From positions 248,001-312,000 of the forward strand of contig JAWKYB010000002.1 of NCBI GenBank assembly GCA_041396705.1: DNA of 64,000 nt, read 5' to 3'. The notes beneath the pieces were generated by a model. It was not told the DNA's origin and searched no databases. It saw only the letters and a list, made by a program, of their open reading frames with translations. This stretch comes from Alphaproteobacteria bacterium. Lineage in GTDB: Bacteria > Pseudomonadota > Alphaproteobacteria > CALKHQ01. Position 1 is the stretch's first letter. Every line of letters begins with the position of its first letter. Below are positions 52,284 to 61,595 of this stretch, piece after piece. The translations under genes were made by a program, and so were the position numbers.

Positions 52284-53198
52284 TCACAGGCCGCTCGGGC
52301 CGCCGACCTCGGTGCCGCTGCCGAAGGGCGCGCGCTTGCGGAAATCCGCCACCATGTCCGCAAAGGTCATCATGCGCACGCCGGAATGCGCCAGCATGTG
52401 GTCGACCAGCCGCTCGAGCAGCATCAGCACATGCGGCTTGCCGGCGCTGTCCGGATGGATCGTGATCGGGAAGATCGCATAGTCGTGGTGGCGATAGACC
52501 CAGTCGAACTGGTCCTTCCAGATCTGCTCCAGGTCCTGGCCGGTGATCCAGCCGTGGCTGTTGGGGAAGGCCTTGACGAACATGGTCGGCGGGGCGTCGT
52601 CCAGGTGCCAGCTTGCGGGCAGTTCGACAAGGTCGATCTCCTTGCCGGCCTTCCACGGCTTCATCCAGTCGGATGCCGGCTTGGCGTAGTCGATCTTGGT
52701 CCAGCTGTCGCCCACGCGCAGATAGTAGGGATGATAGTCGTCCTCCATCATGCTGCTGTCGTAGAGCATGCCGCGGTCGAGCAGCAGCTCAACGGTATTG
52801 GGGCTGAGCTCCCACCATGGCGCCATGTAGCCGACGGGCTTCTTACCGCTCATCCGCTCGACGACCTCGATCGTGCGGTCCAGTACGTCGGCCTCCTGCT
52901 CGCGGCTCATGGCCAGCGGGTTCTCGTGGGTGTAGCCGTGCACCCCGATCTCGTGGCCGGCATCGATGATCATTTCGGCCGCACGCGGGAAGCTCTCCAT
53001 CGAGTGGCCGGTGACCCCCCAGGTCGTGGTGATCCCGTAGCGCTTGAAGAAATCGAGCAGCCGCGGCACTCCGCGCTTGGCGCCGAAGACGCCCCGCGAG
53101 ATGTCGCAGGGCGAGTCCTCGCCACCGAACGAACCGATCCACAGCGCCACCGCATCGAAATGCGGGTTGATGCACACCTGAATGTCCTTGGCGGTCAT
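52284..53198 (-). CDS. NodB/polysaccharide-deacetylase-fold protein (PuuE-like)
   Basis: A 304-residue NodB-homology enzyme. It has TTTWGVTGHSMESFP, the metal motif GHEIGVHGYTHENPL, YMAPWWELSPNTVELL and a late FPITIHPDSAGKP. No signal peptide is present, so it acts in the cytoplasm, as do allantoinase-like PuuE proteins of this fold. It probably hydrolyses a C-N bond of the imported compound. It follows the fused permease gene by 16 bases. Confidence 0.9.
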   Translation of the reverse strand: MTAKDIQVCINPHFDAVALWIGSFGGEDSPCDISRGVFGAKRGVPRLLDFFKRYGITTTWGVTGHSMESFPRAAEMIIDAGHEIGVHGYTHENPLAMSREQEADVLDRTIEVVERMSGKKPVGYMAPWWELSPNTVELLLDRGMLYDSSMMEDDYHPYYLRVGDSWTKIDYAKPASDWMKPWKAGKEIDLVELPASWHLDDAPPTMFVKAFPNSHGWITGQDLEQIWKDQFDWVYRHHDYAIFPITIHPDSAGKPHVLMLLERLVDHMLAHSGVRMMTFADMVADFRKRAPFGSGTEVGGPSGL

Positions 53199-53214
53199 GC
53201 TCGTGCCTCCTGGG

Positions 53215-55245
53215 TCATGATTGTTCGCGCTCGCGCAGCATGATGACGGCGCCCATCAGAACGAGGCCGTAGATGATGCTGCGCATGGCCTCGGGCAGCG
53301 CGGTGCTGGCCAGCATGCTGCTCAGCGCCGTGAACAGCAGCGCGCCGCCCAAGATTCCGAGATAGTGCCCTCGCCCGCCGGTGATGCTGGTGCCACCCAG
53401 GACCACGACGGCGATCGACGACAGCAGATAAGGCTTGCCCATGTCGTAGTAGGCCTGGGCCGTGAAGCCCGCCAGAAGCAGCCCGACCAGCGCCGCGCAC
53501 AGCCCGCTCAGGACATAGGCGGTGATGATGACGGCGCCGGTGCGGACCCCCGACAGCTTCGCCACCCAGGCGTTCATGCCGACCGCGTGCAGCCGGCGGC
53601 CGAAGGCGCTGCGGTCGAGCAGAAGCGTCGCCACGACGACGAACACGACCAGGAAGTAAACGACCGGCGGCAAACCGAGGAGCCGCCCGTTGACGAACCA
53701 GGCCAGCATCGGCGGCGCCGCCCCGGTGGGGGCGCCGTCGCTGAACACCAGGGCGATGCCCTCCAGTACGCTCGCGGTCGCCAGCGTGGCGATGATCGGT
53801 GACAGACGCGCTCCGACCACGAGGATGCCGTTGACCAGACCGATGAGAGCGCCGATCGCCAGTGCCAGCGGCATCGCCCAGACGGCATCCGCATCGGATC
53901 CATTCGCGTAGGTCGTCACCACGATCGCGGGAAACGTGATCGCCCAGGCGATCGAGAGGTCGAGGCCGCCGGCGAGGACCACCGCCCCCTGGCCGACGCC
54001 CAGCACCGCCAGGAAGCTGGTGAACACCAGCAACGTCACCAGGTAGCTGCCGAGCGAAAAGTCGCTGCCGTTGATAACCGCCGTCGCGATCATCGCGATC
54101 AGCAGCAGCAGCCACGCCGGCAGCACGAAACGAAGCGTCGCCGCGTTGCGAAGCAGCCATGAAGGCATTGCCGCGGACAACGGCGCGGGCGTGAGCACCG
54201 ACGACGGCGCCGGCGTGACCCGCGAGCGGCGACGTGGCGCGCGGCTCTGCACCAGCTGGCGAAGCGCAGCCACCGCCGGCAGGCCGCGGCCGGCCTCGAA
54301 GCCGAGTACCGCCAGGACCAGCACGAGACCCTCGACGATCGGCACATAGTAGGTGCGGATGCCGGCAACCAGGAACAGGTTGACGATGATCGTCAGCGTC
54401 AGCGCGCCGAACACGGTGCCGACCGCGCCGCCGCGACCGCCGCCGATAAGGGTCCCGCCGAGCACGACCGCAGCGAACACCTTCAGCAGCATCGTGGCGC
54501 CGATCAGCGGATCCCCGGCGCCGCTGTTGGCGGTCACGAACACGCCCGCGGCGCCGTAGAACGCACCCGCAGCAGTGAATGTCCGGAACCGCGTGGCGGC
54601 GACGTTGACTCTGTTGGTCGCAGCCGCGGAGGCGTCGCTGCCCACCGCATAGATCGCAGTCCCGAGCCGGGTGGCACGCAGCACCAGCCAGGCAACCAGC
54701 GCGACGGCGAGGACCAGGATCGGGGCCGGTAGAAGGCCCGGCACGGCATCGCCGACCAGCACCATCGAGAAGTCGTAATCGAACTCGCCGCCCGGATATT
54801 GCAGGATCAGCAGCGCGGCTCCCTGGGCCACGAACATCGTCGCCAGCGTGACGATGATCGGCTGCAGGCGCAGGTAGCCGACGAAGAACCCGTTGACCGC
54901 GCCGATCGCGCCGCCCAGGCCGATCCCGATCCCCGTCGCCGCCAACCCGTAAAGAACCGGATGCATCTGCGCGGCGCCAAGCTGCGTGACCAGAACCACA
55001 TTGACCAGAGAGACGACGGCGCCGGCCGAAAGGTCGAGGCCGCCGGACAGGACCACGATGGTCTCGCCCATCGCGGCAAGGGCCAGCGTGGTGGCGCTCG
55101 CACTGATGGTGCTGATGTCGAAATAGCCGAGGGGCGCAGGGTTCACCGCCACCAGCGCAAGGATCGAGACAACAAGCACCGTCAGGGAGATCAACGTGCC
55201 GCGGCGACCGCTCAGCCATTCCATGGCTGTCGGTCGGCTGATCAT
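53215..55245 (-). CDS. fused double permease of a ribose-type ABC importer
   Basis: A 676-residue membrane protein that contains two complete RbsC-type permease domains in tandem. Domain 1 (about 1-320) has VVLSGGLDLSAGAVVSLVNV and VVLGGTLIGGGRGGAVGTVFGA. Domain 2 (about 350-676) has VVLAGGLDLSIAWAITFPAI and VVLGGTSITGGRGHYLGILGGA. A basic, proline-rich linker (QLVQSRAPRRRSRVTPAP) joins them. Normal importers use two copies of a 320-330-residue subunit, so this single chain could form the whole channel. The start at ATG 55245 lies seven bases after the ATPase stop. Confidence 0.92.
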   Translation of the reverse strand: MISRPTAMEWLSGRRGTLISLTVLVVSILALVAVNPAPLGYFDISTISASATTLALAAMGETIVVLSGGLDLSAGAVVSLVNVVLVTQLGAAQMHPVLYGLAATGIGIGLGGAIGAVNGFFVGYLRLQPIIVTLATMFVAQGAALLILQYPGGEFDYDFSMVLVGDAVPGLLPAPILVLAVALVAWLVLRATRLGTAIYAVGSDASAAATNRVNVAATRFRTFTAAGAFYGAAGVFVTANSGAGDPLIGATMLLKVFAAVVLGGTLIGGGRGGAVGTVFGALTLTIIVNLFLVAGIRTYYVPIVEGLVLVLAVLGFEAGRGLPAVAALRQLVQSRAPRRRSRVTPAPSSVLTPAPLSAAMPSWLLRNAATLRFVLPAWLLLLIAMIATAVINGSDFSLGSYLVTLLVFTSFLAVLGVGQGAVVLAGGLDLSIAWAITFPAIVVTTYANGSDADAVWAMPLALAIGALIGLVNGILVVGARLSPIIATLATASVLEGIALVFSDGAPTGAAPPMLAWFVNGRLLGLPPVVYFLVVFVVVATLLLDRSAFGRRLHAVGMNAWVAKLSGVRTGAVIITAYVLSGLCAALVGLLLAGFTAQAYYDMGKPYLLSSIAVVVLGGTSITGGRGHYLGILGGALLFTALSSMLASTALPEAMRSIIYGLVLMGAVIMLREREQS

Positions 55246-55252
55246 CGCTAGG

Positions 55253-56828
<1,576 letters not shown>

Positions 56829-56852
56829 CTTGAACGGCCCCGCACAGAATAT

Positions 56853-56891
56853 CCCCGGCGGGCCCGATCTGGCGCATCGGGCCCGCCGGGG
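56853..56891 (-). terminator. perfect 16-pair hairpin between receptor and ATPase genes
   Basis: CCCCGGCGGGCCCGAT (56853-56868) and ATCGGGCCCGCCGGGG (56876-56891) pair perfectly around a seven-base loop. It begins 16 bases after the receptor stop (reading leftward). No T run follows, so it probably stabilises the receptor message or attenuates the downstream genes. Confidence 0.7.
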
Positions 56892-56906
56892 CTCCTCCCC
56901 TTCGAT

Positions 56907-58025
56907 CTACTGGCCTTCGGGAACGGTGCCGTTCAGAGCGGAATACAGGTCCAACTCCGGTACCTCTTTGCTCCATACATCGATGAAGTAGTTGGCCGGT
57001 GCCACGCTGAGAGGCACAGCATTGCAGGACCAGTCCATCGCGACGAGCTCGTCCCGGTCGGCGGACTCGCAAAGCACCGTATCCTCGCTCTTGACCAACG
57101 GCATCGGTATCTCGGTGTACTTCTGCACTTCCCCGCCGTCGATCATCTCCATGGCAAGTTTGAAGGCATACGGAGCCGCCCAGGGCGGCGAGCCCATCGA
57201 GACGCCCGGGACGGCGAGCGCCCCCTCGGTGGCGCCTTCCGGCAACTGCGAAACGCGCTCGCCGTTCGAGCCGTTGCCCGCACATGGCAGCAACGTATCG
57301 CGTCCCGCCTCGATCTGCAGCTGGGCGAACTCGTAGCAACCGGTCTGGGTCCACAGCCCGTCGATGCTGTCCCAGCCCCGCGCCGCGACAATCTCCGCTA
57401 GCTTCTGCCGGGCGGTCGCGTTGTTCCACATGCTCGGCGTGTCGGCGACAATCTCGATGCCGGGATATTCAGCGAACACGGCCTTGGCAGCTTCGTTGCG
57501 ACGGGTGTCGACCATCGTGCCCGGAATCCCGCCCATGAAGATGATGTCGCCTTCGCCATCAAGCTCTTGCGCCAGCCACTCGGCCGGACCGGCGCCGGCC
57601 CAGTCCTGGTTGATTCCGACGTAGTACGCGCATGGTTCGGTCACCTGCGCGTCCCAGGTAATGAAGATGACGCCTTGGCTGCAGGCGTTGCGCACCGATC
57701 GATTGAGTGCCGTGGGCGAAATCGGCCAGGCGACAATGATGTCGGCGCCCGCCTGCACCATGGCATTGATCTGCTGCTGCTGGACCTGGGCGTCGCCACG
57801 CGCCGACTGAACCTCCAGTTCTACGCGATCCTTGTACGCGCTGGTCTGGGAGATCGCGCGCAGCAGGTTCATCGAGGCATCCATCCAGGTGTTGCCGTCG
57901 AAGCCGGCGCTGACATAGACCTTCAAGGTTTCCTGCGCGCTCGCCGCCCCCGGCACCGCCAACACGGCCAAAGCCGCGCCGGCCAGTCCGGTACGGATCG
58001 TGCGCGAGACATCATGGCTTTTCAT
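56907..58025 (-). CDS. periplasmic binding protein of ribose-type ABC importer
   Basis: A 372-residue PBP-like receptor of the LacI-related fold. A Sec signal occupies residues 1-30 (GLAGAALAVLAVPGAASA, cleavage before QETLKVYV). AMVQAGADIIVAWPISPTALN and VIFITWDAQVTEPCAYYVGIN are typical ligand-site segments. Several cysteines in the mature part (NACSQG, EPCAYY, TGCYEF, LPCAGN, VLCESA, WSCNAV) suggest three disulfides. GAGGGGG precedes the ATG. It heads the leftward amide-hydrolase operon and is divergent from a GntR gene. Confidence 0.92.
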   Translation of the reverse strand: MKSHDVSRTIRTGLAGAALAVLAVPGAASAQETLKVYVSAGFDGNTWMDASMNLLRAISQTSAYKDRVELEVQSARGDAQVQQQQINAMVQAGADIIVAWPISPTALNRSVRNACSQGVIFITWDAQVTEPCAYYVGINQDWAGAGPAEWLAQELDGEGDIIFMGGIPGTMVDTRRNEAAKAVFAEYPGIEIVADTPSMWNNATARQKLAEIVAARGWDSIDGLWTQTGCYEFAQLQIEAGRDTLLPCAGNGSNGERVSQLPEGATEGALAVPGVSMGSPPWAAPYAFKLAMEMIDGGEVQKYTEIPMPLVKSEDTVLCESADRDELVAMDWSCNAVPLSVAPANYFIDVWSKEVPELDLYSALNGTVPEGQ

Positions 58026-58229
58026 GCATACCCCCTCTTGCTCGAATGCCCGCCTTCCGTCGCCGCCGCTTCGTCTGGCGCGACCCCTACTGGCCAGACC
58101 GGTTGGACCGCAATGCGCAAACTGCTGGTTGGCCCTGTCGACGGAAATCAGCTAACATTCACCCTGAGTTTGCCACTCTAATTGGGCACAAGGGGCTGTC
58201 AACGTCGAATCGGCGTACCTGGCCTTGAT
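58026..58229. promoter_or_regulatory. divergent control region of the amide-hydrolase operon
   Basis: This 204-base gap separates the receptor gene (leftward) and the GntR gene (rightward). The central part (CTAACATTCACC, CCACTCTAATTGGGCACAA) is less GC-rich than its surroundings and probably contains both promoters. No clear repeated palindrome was found. Confidence 0.45.
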
Positions 58230-59057
58230 ATGAGCGGTACGCGAAGAGCAAGACGCGGTCCGTCCGGTCTGACCGGCACCACGAGCAACGGAAGCGACCT
58301 GGGCGTGGACAAATCCTACTGGGCACCGGTGTCCAAGACCGTGGCGCGGCAGATCGAGAAAATGATCTCGGAAGGCGCGATCGACGACGACGGTCGCCTT
58401 CCGTCGCAGCGAGAGCTATCGACGCAGCTCGGCGTCAGTCGAACCTCGGTGCGCGAGGCGCTGTCCCAGTTGGAGGCGTCGGGCATGCTGCGGACCGAGC
58501 CTGGCCGTGGCACCTTCTGGCTCGCCGGGCAGCGCGGCGCCACCCAGCGCTCGGAGAGCGGCAGTGCCCGGAGCGAACTTGCCGACATCATGCGCGGGAT
58601 GGACGTCATCTCGCATGATGCGACCTATCCGAAGCTGGAGATCTCGCGGTTCCGCTACCTGATCGAAAGCCAGTCGGCGAGGCTTGCCGCCATGCGCATA
58701 TCCGACGATCAGATCCAGCTCCTGGAGCGCAACCTGAGCGCCTTCAAGAGCCAGACGCGGGCGGCAGACCTGGAGGCAAGCGCAGCGACAGACTTCGAGT
58801 TCCACCACATGATCGTCCGGTTCGCCGAGGTCCGGCTCTTTGCCGATATGCACCGGGCGTTCCGACCCCTTGTCATGCATGCGGTCAGGATGTACGAGAC
58901 CCAATACAATCGTGCATGGGAACCGGTTGTCGAGCACGAGAGAATACTGGAAGCATTGCGTCGCCGGGACCCCGACGAGGCGCGTTACTACATGCAATCG
59001 CACATCATACGAAGTGCCGAACGCCTGGGAATTACCGACGCTAGTGAAATATTGTAG
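58230..59057 (+). CDS. GntR-family regulator with FCD domain
   Basis: A 275-residue regulator. A 40-residue basic N-terminal tail precedes the winged helix (LPSQRELSTQLGVSRTSVREAL near residue 70). The FCD domain has metal-type histidines in DFEFHHMIVRFAE, VEHERILEALRRRD and YMQSHIIRS. ATG at 58230 is chosen over an earlier ATG at 58182 because sequence between them is arginine/glycine-rich, but the ribosome site is weak for both. Its position, divergent from the receptor gene, suggests it controls the amide-hydrolase operon. Confidence 0.9.
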   Translation: MSGTRRARRGPSGLTGTTSNGSDLGVDKSYWAPVSKTVARQIEKMISEGAIDDDGRLPSQRELSTQLGVSRTSVREALSQLEASGMLRTEPGRGTFWLAGQRGATQRSESGSARSELADIMRGMDVISHDATYPKLEISRFRYLIESQSARLAAMRISDDQIQLLERNLSAFKSQTRAADLEASAATDFEFHHMIVRFAEVRLFADMHRAFRPLVMHAVRMYETQYNRAWEPVVEHERILEALRRRDPDEARYYMQSHIIRSAERLGITDASEIL

Positions 59058-59142
59058 AAATTGTGGACGACCGTTCCGCAAACGGTAACTGGTTAGACTT
59101 GCTGAGGTGATTGCTGGGCAGTCACCCCATGGTTCATCAACT

Positions 59143-59186
59143 GATGTGCTTCCCGGAAACGCCCTCGATTCTGTTTAGAGTTTTCC
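59143..59186 (+). repeat. left terminal inverted repeat of the IS3 element
   Basis: Begins TGATGTGCTTCCCGG and ends TTTAGAGTTTTC. It matches the reverse complement of 60386-60429 over 26 outer bases and again over the inner 11-12 bases. Confidence 0.88.
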
Positions 59187-59223
59187 GTGTCGATTTTCCT
59201 GGCTGGGAGGAGGAGCGGAACGG

Positions 59224-59490
59224 ATGAAGGCATCGCGGTTCACGGATGCGCAGAGGGCGTTCATCATCAAGCAGGGTGAATAGGGCACGTCTGTGGCCGA
59301 GATCTGCCGGAAGGCAGGGATCAGCCAGGCGACCTATTTCAATTGAAAGAAGAAGTACGCCGGGATGATACCGTCGGAGATGCGGCGCCTGCGAGAGCTG
59401 GAGCAGGGGAACGCGCAACTGAGGAAGATCGTCGCCGACCTGTCGCTTGATAAGGCCATGCTGCAGGACGTGATCGAGCGAAAGCTCTGA
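59224..59490 (+). pseudogene. IS3-family orfA transposase remnant with two stop codons
   Basis: The frame MKASRFTDAQRAFIIKQGE is followed by TAG at 59281, then GTSVAEICRKAGISQATYFN, then TGA at 59344 where the family has Trp (TGG), then KKKYAGMIPSEMRRLRELEQ and a leucine-zipper tail ending at TGA 59488-59490. The helix-turn-helix and leucine zipper of IS3 OrfA are recognisable, but two nonsense changes prevent a full product, so the element is probably immobile. Confidence 0.88.
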
Positions 59491-59519
59491 GGCCTGGCCG
59501 GAAGAGAACGCTGGTCGAC

Positions 59520-60326
59520 GTGATGCGATCGGACTGGGCGATTTCGATCCGCCGTGCGTGCGCGGTGATCCTGCTCGACCCGAAGACCTATCGGTACAAA
59601 TCCCGTCGACCCGGTCAGGCCGCTGTGGAACAGCGGATCAAGGAGATTTGCCAGACTCGCGTGCGCTTCGGGTACCGGCGGGTGCATGTCCTGCTGCGGC
59701 GGGAGGGATGGTCGATCAATCAGAAGAAGACCTGCCGGATCTACACGGAGTTGGGCATGCAGTTGCGCAACAAGACGCCGAAGCGGCGGGTCAAGGCCAA
59801 GCTGCGCGCGGATCGAGCGGAGGCTGTTGGGCCGAACGATGTCTGGGCCATGGACTTCGTTCACGACCAGCTGACGACAGGGCGCAAGATCCGCGTGATG
59901 ACGGTGGTCGACACCTACTCGCTTCATGTGCCGGTGCTCGACCCGCGGTTCAGCTATCGTGGCGCGGATGTGGTTGCGACGCTCGAGCGGGTTTGTTGCA
60001 GGATTGGCTATCCGAAGACGATCCGGGTGGATCAGGGCTCGGAGTTCATCTCCCGGGACCTCGACTTGTGGGCCTACCAGCGCGACGTGACCCTCGACTT
60101 CTCTCGGCCGGGCAAGCCCACCGACAACGCCTTCATAGAGGCCTTCAATGGCCGACTGCGGTCCGAATGCCTGAACACTCACTGGTTCCTGAGCCTTGCG
60201 GATGCCGCGGAAAAGTTGGAGGCTTGGCGTCGAGACTACAACGAGCAACGGCCACATGGCGTGATCGGGCACAACGTCCCGGCAGCGCTGATGAAATCAG
60301 CATACGCAGCCAGCCCGTATTGCTGA
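59520..60326 (+). CDS. IS3-family orfB transposase (DDE integrase domain)
   Basis: A 268-residue transposase catalytic part. Residues VEQRIKEICQTRVRFGYRRV form the HTH_21-type region, and the rve catalytic triad is visible: Asp in WAMDFVHD, Asp in IRVDQGSEFISRDL and Glu in DNAFIEAFNGRLRSECLN. In intact relatives orfB is read by -1 frameshifting from orfA; here the frame is open back to about 59487 (LRPGRKRTLVDVMRSDW), consistent with that. The GTG at 59520 is only nominal. Without a working orfA it may be silent. Confidence 0.9.
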   Translation: MMRSDWAISIRRACAVILLDPKTYRYKSRRPGQAAVEQRIKEICQTRVRFGYRRVHVLLRREGWSINQKKTCRIYTELGMQLRNKTPKRRVKAKLRADRAEAVGPNDVWAMDFVHDQLTTGRKIRVMTVVDTYSLHVPVLDPRFSYRGADVVATLERVCCRIGYPKTIRVDQGSEFISRDLDLWAYQRDVTLDFSRPGKPTDNAFIEAFNGRLRSECLNTHWFLSLADAAEKLEAWRRDYNEQRPHGVIGHNVPAALMKSAYAASPYC

Positions 60327-60335
60327 CCAAGGCCG

Positions 60336-60429
60336 GAAAACTCTAACGCCCACCGAGGGTGCGTTGGGGAGCGCTTCACAAAGCAGAAAACTCTAACTCA
60401 CAACGAGGGCGTTTCCGGGAAGCACATCA
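60336..60429 (+). repeat. right terminal inverted repeat with an imperfect second copy
   Basis: The true right end is 60386-60429. A similar segment starts 50 bases earlier at 60336: both begin GAAAACTCTAAC, continue with CACCGAGGG or CAACGAGGG and reach a TCACAAA near the end. The right terminus therefore looks partly duplicated in tandem. Confidence 0.75.
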
Positions 60430-60539
60430 CAAAATTGCCATCGGCGTTGGCTTCAATTGGAACCGACGCGACCAGCCTGCGCACTTTGCCCACATTGGCC
60501 TCGACTTGATGTCATTCTCAAAGATGCGCCGTCATTTCC

Positions 60540-61562
60540 CTACAGCGTGAAAACGGCTTTCTCGGTTTCCCTGTTGTCGAACTTGCGGAACGCGATCTCC
60601 GCATCGTCGAGCGCGAACCGGTGGGTCGCCAGCACCGCGAGGTCGATGTCCTTTTCCTGGATGGTGCGCAGGATGTCGTCGTACTCGTGCGTGCTGAAGT
60701 ACCACGACCCGAACAGCGTGAGCTGCTTGCGCAAGAGCTGCTCGCTGGGCCGGATCGTGGTTCGCGCCGCTTCACCGATGAATGCCACCTTGCCGAATGG
60801 CATAGTCGCGTCGAGCGCCATGTTCTGGGCCGCTTCGTTGCCGGAGCAGTCGATGGCGGCGGCCAGACCGGCGCCGCCGGTCAGCTCTGTCAGCTCCTCC
60901 AGCGCCTGCGGTACGGTCGGATCGACTGCCGCGTCGGCGCCCAGCCCGATTGCGAACGACCGGCGCTCGGCAATCGGATCGAGGGCGATGACGCGTGCGC
61001 CGCGTGCTTTCGCCGCCAGCACGCCGGCCGACCCCATCGGGCCAAGGCCCCAGATGCCGATCGTGCCGCCGCCCGAAGCGCCGAGTTTGCGGCAGGCGCT
61101 GAACAGGGTGCCGAACGCATCGGTGGAGATGGCCGCGGAAACGAACGACATCGTCTCAGGCACCCGCAAGCAGTTGCGCTCCGGCACCACGAGATATTCC
61201 GCGTTGCCGCCGTCAGCCGTGAAGCCCAGGCATTTCCACCGGCCGCACAGGTGCATGTTGCCTGCGCGGCACCATGCGCATGCGCCGCATCCGAGCGCCA
61301 GGTACACCGCCACCCTGTCGCCCACCTTGAATTGCGTCACGCCCTTGCCGACCGCCTCGATGATTCCCGCCGGCTCGTGGCCGGTGACGCATTTTCCCGC
61401 CGCCGCACCACCGACCACCGCATTGCCGTAGTAGAGGCTGAGGTCGCTGCGGCAGATGCAGGAAGCCTTCACCGCCACCAGCACATCGTTCACCCCCGGC
61501 GCCGGATCCGGGACCGAGCGCACCTCGACGCGGCGATCGCCGGGCAGAAACACGGCCTTCAT
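60540..61562 (-). CDS. zinc-dependent medium-chain alcohol dehydrogenase
   Basis: A 340-residue MDR enzyme. Catalytic-zinc residues lie in SCICRSDLSLYYG (Cys about 37) and VTGHEPAGIIEAVG, and the structural-zinc cysteines in GCGACAWCRAGNMHLCGRW. The NAD motif is IGIWGLGPMGSAGVLAAKA. It oxidises a secondary alcohol or polyol to the ketone or aldehyde. The gene ends 111 bases from the IS element. It lies 33 bases after the 480-residue gene in a leftward operon that also includes an ABC permease pair. Confidence 0.92.
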   Translation of the reverse strand: MKAVFLPGDRRVEVRSVPDPAPGVNDVLVAVKASCICRSDLSLYYGNAVVGGAAAGKCVTGHEPAGIIEAVGKGVTQFKVGDRVAVYLALGCGACAWCRAGNMHLCGRWKCLGFTADGGNAEYLVVPERNCLRVPETMSFVSAAISTDAFGTLFSACRKLGASGGGTIGIWGLGPMGSAGVLAAKARGARVIALDPIAERRSFAIGLGADAAVDPTVPQALEELTELTGGAGLAAAIDCSGNEAAQNMALDATMPFGKVAFIGEAARTTIRPSEQLLRKQLTLFGSWYFSTHEYDDILRTIQEKDIDLAVLATHRFALDDAEIAFRKFDNRETEKAVFTL

Positions 61563-61595
61563 GAGCTTTCTCCCGTTGTCGGCTGTTGCCTGCGC

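Larger units (their letters stand above)
59143..60429 (+). mobile_element. IS3-family insertion sequence (IS407-like group), decayed
   Basis: A 1287-base element bounded by inverted ends of 44 bases: 26 perfect outer bases starting TGATGTGCTTCCCGG, six diverged, then 11 of 12 matching. It holds an orfA with two in-frame stops and an intact-looking orfB with the DDE catalytic triad. The flanks are CAAC on the left and CAAA on the right, so a clean target duplication is not seen. It lies between a GntR gene and an alcohol dehydrogenase gene and interrupts neither. Confidence 0.88.

Noticed and set aside
53195..55219. A 674-codon alternative frame across the fused permease
   Set aside because: Arg/Gly/Asp-rich shadow frame; the permease frame is hydrophobic with duplicated family motifs.
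59139..60433. Target-site duplication of the IS element
   Set aside because: The flanks are CAAC and CAAA, only three of four bases equal, so a duplication cannot be claimed.
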